Shown here: piece by piece, positions 44,335 to 53,306 of the stretch
How positions within the stretch are numbered: the stretch's first letter is position 1
Layout: every line of letters begins with the position of its first letter
Origin: Pirellulales bacterium
Lineage (GTDB): Bacteria > Planctomycetota > Planctomycetia > Pirellulales > JACPPG01
Assembly: GCA_036499395.1 (NCBI GenBank)
Contig: DASYDW010000063.1
Coordinates: 193,911 to 257,910, forward strand
Direction: 5' to 3'
Length of the DNA: 64,000 nucleotides
Notes under the pieces: model-generated
Told to the model about the DNA's origin: nothing
What the model saw: only the letters and a program-made list of their open reading frames with translations
Databases searched by the model: none
Translations under genes and position numbers: made by a program

Positions 44335-45561
44335 ATGAAATCGCATCGCTGCTTGTCGATTGTCCAAATTTCGGTCACCTGCCTGGTCGTGAGCGGCCTG
44401 TCCGCAGCCTGGGCTCAGGCCGCGGACGAAAAGCCCAGCTATCGGGAATCGCTCGTATTCCCCCTTAACCCACAGCACAACCACGCGCCCGGCATTGTCG
44501 AATGCCCCAATGGCGACCTGCTGGTCAGTTGGTATCGGGGGGCGGGCGAGCGATCGGCCGACGACGTGGCAGTGTTCGGCGCCCGGCAACGTAAGGGACG
44601 GAACGACTGGAGCGAAGCGTTCTTGCTGGTCGATACGCCGGGCTTTCCGGACTGCAACACCACGATGATGATCGACGCGCAAAAGCGACTGTGGCTGTTC
44701 TGGCCTTTGATCCTGGCCAATACCTGGGAATCCTGTCTGACCGAATATCGCACCTCGAGCGATTACCAGGGGGACGGTCCCCCGAAGTGGGACTGGCAAG
44801 GCGTGATCCCGCTGGCACCGCCACGGTTCGCCGAAAAAATGAACGCCACGCTCGATTCGCTGGGGGCCGAAAAAGAACAGGCCAGCATCCGCGCCAAGGT
44901 CTTCACCGAACGAGTGCGCGAAATGCTGAAGGACAAGCTATCGCACCGCTTGGGCTGGCAGCCCCGCTGCAAACCGACGGTATTGCCCTCGGGCCGCATC
45001 CTGCTGCCGCTCTATACGGACACGTATTCAGTTTCCGTCATGGCGATCAGTGACGACAACGGAAACTCGTGGCATGCCAGCGAGCCGATCTGCGGTTTCG
45101 GTAACATTCAGCCAGCCGTACTGCGTCGGAACGATGGCACGTTGGTCGCCTATATGCGCGAGAACGGCATTCTCGACAAGATTCGCATCAGCGAATCAAA
45201 AGACGACGGCGAAACCTGGGGGCCTGTCGGCGTGGCTGACCTGCCGAATCCCGGTGCCGGAATCGATGGCGTCCGTCTGGCGAATGGTCACTGGCTATTG
45301 ATCTACAACGATACGACCAAGGGACGCAACAGCCTGGCCGTGTCGATTTCCGAAGACGAAGGAAAGACCTGGCCGATCACGCGGCACCTCGAAAAGCACG
45401 AAGATGGCAGCTACCACTACCCGGCCGTGATCCAGGGAGCGGACGGCACGCTGCACTTCATCTACAGCTACTTCGTCAAAGGGGGCAAAAGCATGAAGCA
45501 TATCGCCGCCAACGAAGCGTGGGTCCGCCAATTAGACGCGGCCGATCCGAGCGCGAAATAG
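44335..45561 (+). CDS. Secreted sialidase-like BNR-repeat protein
   Basis: 408 residues. Signal peptide (CLVVSGLSAAWAQA). The mature protein is a six-blade sialidase-type propeller: HNHAPGIVECPNGDLLVSWY at the start and three Asp-box repeats (ISDDNGNSWHAS, SKDDGETWGPV, SEDEGKTWPI). It matches the exo-alpha-sialidase-like family common in planctomycetes, many of which act on other glycans or have no proven activity. A complete sialidase Arg triad cannot be confirmed by eye. A single gene flanked by a 240-base upstream gap. Confidence 0.85.
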   Translation: MKSHRCLSIVQISVTCLVVSGLSAAWAQAADEKPSYRESLVFPLNPQHNHAPGIVECPNGDLLVSWYRGAGERSADDVAVFGARQRKGRNDWSEAFLLVDTPGFPDCNTTMMIDAQKRLWLFWPLILANTWESCLTEYRTSSDYQGDGPPKWDWQGVIPLAPPRFAEKMNATLDSLGAEKEQASIRAKVFTERVREMLKDKLSHRLGWQPRCKPTVLPSGRILLPLYTDTYSVSVMAISDDNGNSWHASEPICGFGNIQPAVLRRNDGTLVAYMRENGILDKIRISESKDDGETWGPVGVADLPNPGAGIDGVRLANGHWLLIYNDTTKGRNSLAVSISEDEGKTWPITRHLEKHEDGSYHYPAVIQGADGTLHFIYSYFVKGGKSMKHIAANEAWVRQLDAADPSAK

Positions 45562-45770
45562 CAGCCATCTAGCATTGCATGCTGGCACCCGACTGAACGG
45601 CAAGCTTTTTTTCTGTTCGGGGACTGGTCTTCGCGCCGATTGTCTCTACTGACCCGCAAAGTTTGCGCGACCGCCAGTTGCCCCGTTCACGGCAAACGCT
45701 CTGTTGTATTTGCCATGACGTGCCGCATTTGGCCGCGCCGTAACGCGTGCGCATTTTTCAGGAGCTTGCC

Positions 45771-46157
45771 GTGAGATGCTTATCGCTTCCGTTGTTGCTG
45801 GCGTTGGCGCTGGTGTCACTCGCGGCTTCGACGGCCCAGGCCGACAACGCCTACGGCAGCTTCGGCCCGCCAGGCGGTTATTACTCGCAATGGCGCCCGT
45901 GGTGGGGAGGTTTATGGGGCTGGGGGCCGTACAAGGGTTGCTCCGGCTATCCCGCCTACGCTTGCAAGCAGACCTCGGGCTATCGTTATCGCCCCTGTCT
46001 GTATCCGCCGTCGTCCAGCTATTACGGCTATCCGAGCTACGACGGAGGTTACAGCCAATACCCGCGCGAGTTCATCTACGATTGGCGCCCCGATCAAGGG
46101 GATGAGCAGCCGGCACGGCCGGGCGTTCGCAGTCAGGCTGATCCGGAACGTCAATAG
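45771..46157 (+). CDS. Small secreted Gly/Tyr/Pro-rich protein
   Basis: 128 residues from a GTG at 45771, chosen because AGGAG (45760-45764) lies six bases upstream; an in-frame GTG at 45747 lacks a site. A good signal peptide (LPLLLALALVSLAASTAQA) is followed by a mature ~105 residues dominated by Gly, Tyr, Trp and Pro (GYYSQWRPWWGGLWGWGPY; SSSYYGYPSYDGGYSQYP) with three Cys. It looks like an unstructured or structural envelope protein. No family recognised. Confidence 0.7.
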   Translation: MRCLSLPLLLALALVSLAASTAQADNAYGSFGPPGGYYSQWRPWWGGLWGWGPYKGCSGYPAYACKQTSGYRYRPCLYPPSSSYYGYPSYDGGYSQYPREFIYDWRPDQGDEQPARPGVRSQADPERQ

Positions 46158-46190
46158 CGTCGCGCTGCGGCGTGCGCGGACGATAGATTT

Positions 46191-47801
46191 CTATCGCCGG
46201 TCCAGGGGCGCGAATCGCGCGATAATCGACTTGGCCACGCGCAGGCCGTCGAGTGCTGCGCTGATGATGCCGCCGGCATAGCCGGCCCCTTCGCCAATGG
46301 GATAGAAACCCTCGACGCCTGTGCTTTCTAGCGTTGCTTCGTTGCGAGGAAAGCGGACGGGTGAACTGCCACGCGCCTCGGGCGCAACAAGCGTGGCGTT
46401 GGCCAGGAACCGCCCGCGCCAGCGATGATCCAAGGCCGGCAATCCGGCATGCAAGGCTTTCAGCACCGTCGGCGGCACAAGCGACGTCAGATCGCCCGGC
46501 ACAAGCGCTCGGGTGTAGCTTGTGGAGATTGTGCCGCGACTGGTGCGGCCCGCCAAAAAGTCTCCGGCCCATTGAATCGGGCAAGCATATTCACCGCGCC
46601 CCTCGTCGAAGGCACGCCGCTCGTAGAGGCGCTGCAAGGCCACGCCGGCCAGCACATGCTGCGAGCCAAAATCCGCCGGCTCGAGCGTGACCATCATGCC
46701 GCTGTTGGCAAACGGCGACGCACGCCGCGACAGGCTCATGCCATTGGTACAAAAATAGCCGGGCTCCGAGACGCTGGGAATTACTTGCCCACCGGCGCAC
46801 ATGCAGAAGCTGAACAGGTTCACCTCGCCGCGCGCCACCAGGCTATAATCGGCCGCGCCAAGCTGGGCTTCTAACCGCGACTCGCCATATTGCGCGCGGT
46901 TCACCTGCTCCTGCGGCTGCTCGATGCGGACGCCGAATTGAAACGGCTTTTGCTCCATCGGTACACCGCGAGCGTGCAGCATCTCGTAGGTATCGCGGGC
47001 ACTATGGCCAATCGCCAGCACCAACAGCGGGCAACGTATGTATCCGGATGAAGTATGGATGCCACGCAGCCGGGTTCCATCAAGATCGAGATCCTCCAGC
47101 CGGCACGCGAAGCGGATTTCGCCCCCCGCGGCAATGATGCTTTGCCGCCACGCCTTCACCACGGCCGGCAGGCGATTACTTCCCAAGTGCGGGCGATGCT
47201 CGTAAAGGATCTCGGGCTTTCCTTTGCAATCAGCAAACAGTTGCAAGATGCGCTGCACATCCGGCCCGCTGGCGCGACAGGTCAGCTTGCCATCGCTGAA
47301 CGTGCCGGCTCCCCCTTCGCCGAACAGATAATTGCTCTCGGGATCGAAGGCACCGCCGTCATCGAAACGCTGCACGTCGCGCACGCGCGCCGACACGGGC
47401 TGACCACGCTCGATGACCAACGGTCGGTAGCCAGCCGCGGCTAAGAAATACGCGGCCGCCAGGCCGGCCGGCCCGCTTCCGACGACGATCGGCCGCTCGT
47501 CGAGCGCCGCTTCGCCCGGCGGCGGCAGCACGAACGGCGCTTCGCTGAACAGTTCGGCGGTACAACCCGATCGGCCACGAGCGGTCCGCGCGATGAGTGG
47601 CGCTTCGTCCGCGGCAACGTCCACCTCGGCCGCGTACACGAAGCGTAAATCGGCCTTATTGCGCGCGTCGAGACTTTTGCGCAAAATCCGCCAGCGGCGA
47701 ATGTCGGACGGGCGCAGACCGAGCACGCGGGCGGCATGCGCCGGTAGCGCCTGCTCGCTTTCGTCGATGCCAAGACGAATATTCGAAACGCGAATGGACA
47801 T
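46191..47801 (-). CDS. FAD-dependent oxidoreductase of the COG2509 (uncharacterised NAD/FAD dehydrogenase) type
   Basis: 536 residues. The FAD-binding Rossmann start is IVVGSGPAGLAAAYFLAAAG followed by the acidic LVIERG, at about residues 105-135, after an N-terminal ~100-residue domain. Further family marks: NYLFGEGGAGTFSDGKLTCR, LLVLAIGHSARDTYEMLHARG and the C-terminal GFYPIGEGAGYAGGIISAAL. This is a conserved bacterial family of flavoproteins with unknown substrate. Cytosolic; start ATG at 47801. Confidence 0.92.
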   Translation of the reverse strand: MSIRVSNIRLGIDESEQALPAHAARVLGLRPSDIRRWRILRKSLDARNKADLRFVYAAEVDVAADEAPLIARTARGRSGCTAELFSEAPFVLPPPGEAALDERPIVVGSGPAGLAAAYFLAAAGYRPLVIERGQPVSARVRDVQRFDDGGAFDPESNYLFGEGGAGTFSDGKLTCRASGPDVQRILQLFADCKGKPEILYEHRPHLGSNRLPAVVKAWRQSIIAAGGEIRFACRLEDLDLDGTRLRGIHTSSGYIRCPLLVLAIGHSARDTYEMLHARGVPMEQKPFQFGVRIEQPQEQVNRAQYGESRLEAQLGAADYSLVARGEVNLFSFCMCAGGQVIPSVSEPGYFCTNGMSLSRRASPFANSGMMVTLEPADFGSQHVLAGVALQRLYERRAFDEGRGEYACPIQWAGDFLAGRTSRGTISTSYTRALVPGDLTSLVPPTVLKALHAGLPALDHRWRGRFLANATLVAPEARGSSPVRFPRNEATLESTGVEGFYPIGEGAGYAGGIISAALDGLRVAKSIIARFAPLDRR

Positions 47802-47885
47802 GCTCTAGTATGCCTGCCGGAAATGCGGGTCAACGCTCCCCGCTTCACGATTTAGCAGCCAGCGGGGGACGTGACCAGCGGGCGC

Positions 47886-47922
47886 AAAAAATTAGCGGCC
47901 TCGCGAGTGCGAGGCCGCTAAT
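47886..47922 (-). terminator. Rho-independent terminator of the cold-shock gene
   Basis: A perfect 14-base stem (ATTAGCGGCCTCGC at 47891-47904 and its complement at 47909-47922, four-base loop) is followed on the minus strand by a T run (the A residues at 47886-47890). It lies about 70 bases after the cold-shock protein stop codon. Confidence 0.92.
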
Positions 47923-47991
47923 GGCTTGTGTCTGCTTGGAACTTAAGCGGCGCTCTGGCCAGCGATGAAGATCGCGGCCGATCGCCTCGCT

Positions 47992-48204
47992 TTAGACAGG
48001 CGTGACCGAAGCCGCGCGCGGACCCTTGCCTTTGGGACCGCCGTTTGAATCAACTGTGTACTCGACGCTCTGTCCTTCAGACAGGTTGTCGAATTGCCGA
48101 TCCGACACGCTGGAATGGTGGAAGAAAACGTCCGCCCCATCCGAGCCCTGAATGAACCCGAATCCCTTGTCATGCACCAGCTTCTTGATCGTACCCGACG
48201 CCAT
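47992..48204 (-). CDS. Cold-shock domain protein (CspA family)
   Basis: 70 residues from the ATG at 48204, with AAGGAG nine bases upstream on its strand; the frame is open further upstream but that part is unconserved. RNA-binding motifs RNP1 (KGFGFIQG) and RNP2 (DVFFHHSS) are intact, and the protein ends GPRAASVTPV like other Csp proteins. It binds single-stranded RNA and acts as an RNA chaperone. It is a single gene closed by a strong terminator, with a long upstream non-coding region. Confidence 0.96.
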   Translation of the reverse strand: MASGTIKKLVHDKGFGFIQGSDGADVFFHHSSVSDRQFDNLSEGQSVEYTVDSNGGPKGKGPRAASVTPV

Positions 48205-48916
48205 AACTCGCCACTCCTTATCACACGAAACAGAACTTGCGGCGGAGAACTTACTACACCCCGACGCCCACACAAGTGTGCCGGACCAACAGCGATCGCG
48301 GCGCACGTATAACGTAAAAAACGGACACGCTTCTCCGACGCAGGACGTCTCCCCCCGATTTGGACGGCAGATTGCCGCCAGGCGATGGATGATCGGCGCC
48401 TCAGATCAGCACTACATGAGCGGGTAAGAGTAAGGCAAATCAAGGTTGCTCGCAACCCTTTTGGACTACTTTTACTCCTGGTTGTCCGTGGAACGCTCCC
48501 AGCGGAAACCCGTTACTGAAGCCTACCACAGCGCCGGCCAATTGCTGCCAGCACCACGCGCGTCGACCACACTTTGTGTGTCATGTGGGGGGGAGGAACG
48601 CGCCTTGGTAAACTTTGCCGGAGGGCGAAATTAATCCGCCGGACGGCCCACGGCCGGCAACTTTCACCACGCGCCAAAGCCTGCCGCATCGTCATAGTTT
48701 GCCGCCCATTTTTGCTTGAGAGGACGACGCGTAGGTGTCAATGGTGACGCGACTTGTGCAAAGTCGCGCTGCGGCGAGTTTGCTCGAAATTCGTGTTCTT
48801 CCACGTGCGGTCTCCGTGGCGAAGTTGCCGATGATGCCTGTGGCAACGTTTGTTCCACGACCCATCCCGCCTGACGCCTCGCGACCTAATCCCGCAGGTC
48901 GCGTGCGCCCCCCACG
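48205..48916. promoter_or_regulatory. Long non-coding region upstream of the cold-shock gene and the DUF1207 gene
   Basis: About 710 bases between two divergent genes with no ORF I can support. It must hold both promoters and probably a long 5' leader for the cold-shock mRNA, as is usual for csp genes. Small hairpins are visible at about 48444-48457 (GGTTGC/GCAACC) and 48757-48774 (GCGACTT/AAGTCGC), neither diagnostic. Confidence 0.4.
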
Positions 48917-50113
48917 ATGTTTGAATCACGCGCCCATAGTCCGCGCGCTGCGCTGCTGATCGTCGTCGTCATGACGGCGCTGGCACGCACTGCGCCCGCC
49001 CAAGACCTGTTCCGGCTCCCCTCCGCGGATCAGGTTGCGCGCCGGCAGGAAGTCGTTCCGCCCGGCGCCGCGGTGCCCAGTGCTCCGCCCGCGGTGAACT
49101 TTCCCCCCAGCCCCAGTTCGATCATCAGTGGCGGTGCGCCGAGCAGCCCCGCTCCTGCAGGCAGCACAGCGCCTGGCGCCGCTGTGCCGAATGGCGTGTC
49201 GCCGTTTGCCGGTGCGGCAGGGCTTGAAGAATCGGTCGCGCTGGGCGAAGCGCCGCAGCGACCGCCAAGCCAAGGCGAAATCGGTCTCGCTTGGGGTCCG
49301 AGTAGCACGCTCCCCTGGTCGTGGCAATGGTTGCCGACCGGGTTGATGTATCGCTCGTACCTGGCGGGCGTGAAGGAACCAAGGCTGGGCACTGCCTGGC
49401 TCTCTGACAGCGCTATGGGACCGCACCATGACACGCGCCTGAACACGCCCTTTGTTGGCACGGTCTGGGATTCAACGCTCGGTGCCCGCGTCGGCATCTT
49501 GCGATACGGCACGCCCAATGCTTATCGCCCTGAAGGTTTTCAAGTCGATCTAACTGGCTCGGCACAGCCACGATTGAATCCGTACGGTGCCAGCACGCCG
49601 CTTCTGTCGTGCGATTACACCGTGGGTCTGCCGGTCACTTACGCACGTGGCAAGTGGCAATACAAGACGGGCTACAACCACCTCAGTTCGCACATGGGCG
49701 ACGAGTTGATGATCAATAATCCAGCCTTCATCGCCCAGCGCATTAACTATGTGCGTGATTCGGTAATGTTGGGCATTGGCTGCTATGTGACCGACAGCCT
49801 GCGCGTGTTCGGCGAATTCGATTACGCCTTCGGAGCCGAAGATGGTGCCAGACCGGTCGAGTTGCAATGGGGCGTCGACTACAGCCCCGCGAAGCCTGGC
49901 GGTGCCCCGTTCTTTGCCGTATACGGCGACCAACGGCAAGAGCTTGGGTACGGCGGCTTCTTCGTCGTGCAGGCCGGCTGGCAATGGCGCGGCGGATTGG
50001 CGCTAAGCACCTTCCGCATCGGCATGCAGTACATCAACGGCAAGAGCTCCCAATGGGAGTTCTATAACGTCTTCGAACAGCGCATCGGCTGGGGCATCTG
50101 GTACGACTTCTAA
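48917..50113 (+). CDS. DUF1207 family secreted/outer-membrane-like protein
   Basis: 398 residues. Signal region (LLIVVVMTALARTAPAQ), then a Pro/Ala/Gly-rich low-complexity linker (about 30-110), then a beta-rich domain from about 115: SYLAGVKEPRLGTAWLSDSA, GARVGILRYGTPN, FRIGMQYINGKSSQWEFYNV and a terminal aromatic residue (WYDF-end). This is the DUF1207 pattern of planctomycetes; alternating strands and the C-terminal Phe suggest an outer-membrane barrel, which is inference. Function unknown. Confidence 0.85.
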   Translation: MFESRAHSPRAALLIVVVMTALARTAPAQDLFRLPSADQVARRQEVVPPGAAVPSAPPAVNFPPSPSSIISGGAPSSPAPAGSTAPGAAVPNGVSPFAGAAGLEESVALGEAPQRPPSQGEIGLAWGPSSTLPWSWQWLPTGLMYRSYLAGVKEPRLGTAWLSDSAMGPHHDTRLNTPFVGTVWDSTLGARVGILRYGTPNAYRPEGFQVDLTGSAQPRLNPYGASTPLLSCDYTVGLPVTYARGKWQYKTGYNHLSSHMGDELMINNPAFIAQRINYVRDSVMLGIGCYVTDSLRVFGEFDYAFGAEDGARPVELQWGVDYSPAKPGGAPFFAVYGDQRQELGYGGFFVVQAGWQWRGGLALSTFRIGMQYINGKSSQWEFYNVFEQRIGWGIWYDF

Positions 50114-50220
50114 TCATCCATGCGCCGTACGCGCGGATGTTCAGATCGCGGTCCTTCTTCGCTATACGCGAACAAGCAAGCGCGAGCTCTCGACCGATAC
50201 CCCGCAACCACCATGCGCTG

Positions 50221-51471
50221 CTAGAGCTGCTTGCGTGTGCTGCGTTCTTCCACGCCTTGGGCGTGCTTGAGAAACTTCGGTGCCGGCACCCGTTGCTGCT
50301 GGCCAACGCCGAAGAACGCCGCTATCTTGCTGACGACGAATTGCTGTTCAGGGAACGTCAATTCGGGGAAGATCGGTAGAGCCAACGTCTCGCGCGTGGC
50401 CAATTCCGTCTTCGGCAAGCTGCCCGGTCCGTATCCCAAGTACGCGAAGCACTTTTGTTGGTGCAGCGCCACGGGGTAATAGATCTCGGCGCCGATTTTG
50501 TGCTGCTGCAAATGTTCACGCAGCGCGTCGCGGCGCCCATCAGGCACGCGAACTACGAATTGATTCCATACATGCCGACGTTCGGGCGCCTCGACCGGCA
50601 ACGTCAGCACGTTCGCCAGGCCAGCCGCGGTGAACAGCTCGTGATAGCGCCGTGCATGCAGTTGCCGTTCAGCGGTCCAACGATCGAGATGCGGCAGCTT
50701 GACGTTCAACACGGCCGCCTGCAGCGAATCAAGACGGCTGTTGATGCCGATCAGTTGATGGTAATAACGCGGCTGCATGCCGTGCTGGTGCAACAGCCGC
50801 AGTCGATCGGCGATGTCCTGGCGGCGCGTCGACAGCATGCCGCCGTCGCCGGGACCGCCGAGGTTCTTCGTAGGATAGAAGCTATAGCAGCCGACGTCGC
50901 CCATGCTGCCCGCCGGCCGGTGCTTGTATTCCGCGCCAATCGCTTGGGCAGCGTCCTCGACAACCGTTAGGTTGTGTTTGCTGGCGATCGATAGAATCGC
51001 ATCCATCTCGGCGCACTGACCGAACAAATGCACTGGCATAATCGCTTTGGTACGCGCCGTTCGCACGCTCTCGATCAGCGACGTGTCGAGATTGAACGTG
51101 GCCGGATCAATGTCAACGAATACAGGCTTGGCCCCCAAGCGTGCCACGGCCGAAGCCGTAGCAAAGAAGGTATAGCTCGGCAGAATGACTTCATCGCCGG
51201 GGCCGATGTCCAATGCCATCAAGGCCAGCAGAATGGCGTCGCTCCCCGACGCGCAGGCGATCGCGTGCGGCACGTGAGCATACGCGGCGATCGATTTCTC
51301 GAGCGCCTGGCAATCGGGTCCCAGCACGAAGCGGCCCGAGGCGAGCACTCGACCGACAGCCTCGGTAATCTGTGCGGCCAGCGGCTGGTACTGCCGGTTC
51401 ATGTCGATCAGGGGAACGCCCGCCGTCTGTGGATCGGGCAACGCTTGATCACCGGCCGAAGCAGCATGCAT
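50221..51471 (-). CDS. DegT/DnrJ/EryC1/StrS-family PLP-dependent aminotransferase
   Basis: 416 residues from the ATG at 51471; the frame is open upstream with unconserved sequence. PLP-binding Lys202 is in SFYPTKNLGG, with conserved Asp/Glu in VVEDAAQAIGA (172-173) and the N-terminal LIDMNRQYQPL and CASGSDAILLALMAL blocks. These enzymes transaminate keto-sugar nucleotides for surface polysaccharide or antibiotic sugars. No sugar-nucleotide genes flank it, so the pathway is unknown. The C-terminal ~25 residues are a divergent tail. Confidence 0.93.
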   Translation of the reverse strand: MHAASAGDQALPDPQTAGVPLIDMNRQYQPLAAQITEAVGRVLASGRFVLGPDCQALEKSIAAYAHVPHAIACASGSDAILLALMALDIGPGDEVILPSYTFFATASAVARLGAKPVFVDIDPATFNLDTSLIESVRTARTKAIMPVHLFGQCAEMDAILSIASKHNLTVVEDAAQAIGAEYKHRPAGSMGDVGCYSFYPTKNLGGPGDGGMLSTRRQDIADRLRLLHQHGMQPRYYHQLIGINSRLDSLQAAVLNVKLPHLDRWTAERQLHARRYHELFTAAGLANVLTLPVEAPERRHVWNQFVVRVPDGRRDALREHLQQHKIGAEIYYPVALHQQKCFAYLGYGPGSLPKTELATRETLALPIFPELTFPEQQFVVSKIAAFFGVGQQQRVPAPKFLKHAQGVEERSTRKQL

Positions 51472-51699
51472 ACCGAGGACTCCTCGACTTCCTTGCCAAT
51501 CGGGTCGCTGGGTCAAAACCGGCCCAGAGAGTACGGCCCAGAATCGGGGGGCAACGATACGAGGGGTGCCGAGTTGGGTCAATGCCGATCGGCAGGCTAG
51601 GAATTGGCGGCAGTTGCACCCGCAGTAGGCGCGATCGAGAACTCTACGGAAAAAACATTCCGCCAGGTGCGCCTTTGCGCTCGTTGCAGTGATAGCGAA

Positions 51700-52995
51700 C
51701 TACCGATGTCCGCCGGCCAGTTCTGCCACGTCGTGTACCGACTTCGGCAGGTTCCCTTCGGCGTCGAAGGGGATTTCGCGCAGATCGCTGAGGATTTCCA
51801 GGTCAGCCCGACCGCGGGCTTCTTCCAGGAAGACCTGCGAGCATTCCACTTCGGCCACGTCGAGCGTGTTGGCGATCCATAGAATCTTTGCGTCGGGCGG
51901 TTCGGTCAGCCCGATGGTCGGTAAGGCTTCGTTCAGGATCTCGCGATCCGTTTCGAAATCGACCGGCAGCATGGCTGCAGCGACGTGACCGCTGGTCAGG
52001 CAGTTAATACGCGTGAATGCCACATTCATTTCACGCAGCGTGCGTGAGGTGCAAAACTCCGCCATGCCCAGGCCTGACGCGTTGCCGCTGGTCTCTTCGG
52101 TGAGTCCGCGGACCACGATTCGCTTTACCTTGGGATACTCCTCGGGCGCCGCAGTGTGTGACTGAAACTTGCGGCCGACGACGTTGGTGTCCATGCCGGC
52201 GCCAGAAATGTTCTTGCCGATTTCGTCAATGAACAGGATGTCGACTACGCGGAACGGCAGTCGTGGCAGCCATTGGCGGGCCAGTACAAGCAATTCCTTT
52301 TCGCGTTGCTCGAATTCATGCGACCCGACGGCGGCGATCTTGGCCGTTTGATCGTAGGCGTTTTCCAGGATGGCCAGCCCTGCCAGGATGCGGCAATTCT
52401 CTAGCACGCGGGCGCCGACGCTGCGAACGATCTGCCCGAAGCTGTAGTTCTGGATCGCACGGTGATAGATCTTGGCTCCTTCGTGCTTCCCCAGCCCGAT
52501 GAGCATCATCTTCATCAGGCCGCTTTCGATGTCACCGACGAAATCGGTATGAGGCTTCACGCGCCCGACGACGACAACGTGATCGGCTTCATAGGCAAAG
52601 CGATCGAAATGCACGGGAAAGCCCTCGGCCGTCTGGCAGACAATGACTGTCTCCATGCTGGCTTTGATCGGGCAGCCGCAGAATTCTTCGGTGATGCCGT
52701 AGCCTTCGATGATATGACGCTGCCCTTCGGCCGTGCCGCCGCCGTGACTCCCCATCGCAGGCACGATAAAGGGCTTGGCTCCCAGCGATTGAAAATGCTC
52801 GACCGTGGCCTTGATGATCAGTGCGATATTCGAGATGCCGCGGCTACCGGCCGTGATGGCGACGCTCTGGCCCGGCTTGAGTCGATCCGACAGAGGCAAA
52901 CGCGACAATTCCTTGCGAACCTCGGCAGCCACGTCCTTGACCGTGGGGGCTTCGAACTTTTGACGTACCCGAAACATCTTGGGATAGTCGGCCAT
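51700..52995 (-). CDS. LarA-like (DUF2088 / lactate-racemase-family) protein
   Basis: 431 residues, close to the ~425 of LarA. Seen: SVAITAGSRGISNIALIIKA (Rossmann-like start), PAMGSHGGGTAEGQ (position of LarA's catalytic His block), VVVVGRVKPHTDFVGDIESG and MKMMLIGLGKHEGA. LarA isomerises lactate using a nickel-pincer cofactor; DUF2088 paralogues act on other 2-hydroxy acids or are uncharacterised. No larB/C/E cofactor genes are in the window, so nickel use is unproven. It diverges from the AsmA-like gene. Confidence 0.85.
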   Translation of the reverse strand: MADYPKMFRVRQKFEAPTVKDVAAEVRKELSRLPLSDRLKPGQSVAITAGSRGISNIALIIKATVEHFQSLGAKPFIVPAMGSHGGGTAEGQRHIIEGYGITEEFCGCPIKASMETVIVCQTAEGFPVHFDRFAYEADHVVVVGRVKPHTDFVGDIESGLMKMMLIGLGKHEGAKIYHRAIQNYSFGQIVRSVGARVLENCRILAGLAILENAYDQTAKIAAVGSHEFEQREKELLVLARQWLPRLPFRVVDILFIDEIGKNISGAGMDTNVVGRKFQSHTAAPEEYPKVKRIVVRGLTEETSGNASGLGMAEFCTSRTLREMNVAFTRINCLTSGHVAAAMLPVDFETDREILNEALPTIGLTEPPDAKILWIANTLDVAEVECSQVFLEEARGRADLEILSDLREIPFDAEGNLPKSVHDVAELAGGHR

Positions 52996-53306
52996 GGTGC
53001 CTGGAGCTCCTGAAAAAGTGAGGACGGTCAGCTAGCAGGGCTGGCGCGAGGGATCGAGCAAGTTTGGCAGGGATTGTCGGACGGTCGTATGCCGAACGCG
53101 TTTCGACGCCGATACGTAACACAAGACCCGATTAACGACTGTACCAATGCCGGCCCTTCCGCTCTAGGCCGTGCGAGGATTTTGGGGCTAGAATGCCGTG
53201 GCATTCGCCCGAGGAGCGTCGCGAATCTCTCAGACCCGCCCCGGTTCGGCCGCCGCATGCCGGTTCTCAAGGGTGGTCTACTTCCAAGTGGGCAAGGAAC
53301 GCCATC
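52996..53306. promoter_or_regulatory. Divergent region between the LarA-like and AsmA-like genes
   Basis: 311 bases. The AsmA-like frame is open from 53193 but the good start is 53307. Nothing beyond the expected promoters is visible; no dyad or riboswitch fold stands out. Confidence 0.35.
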
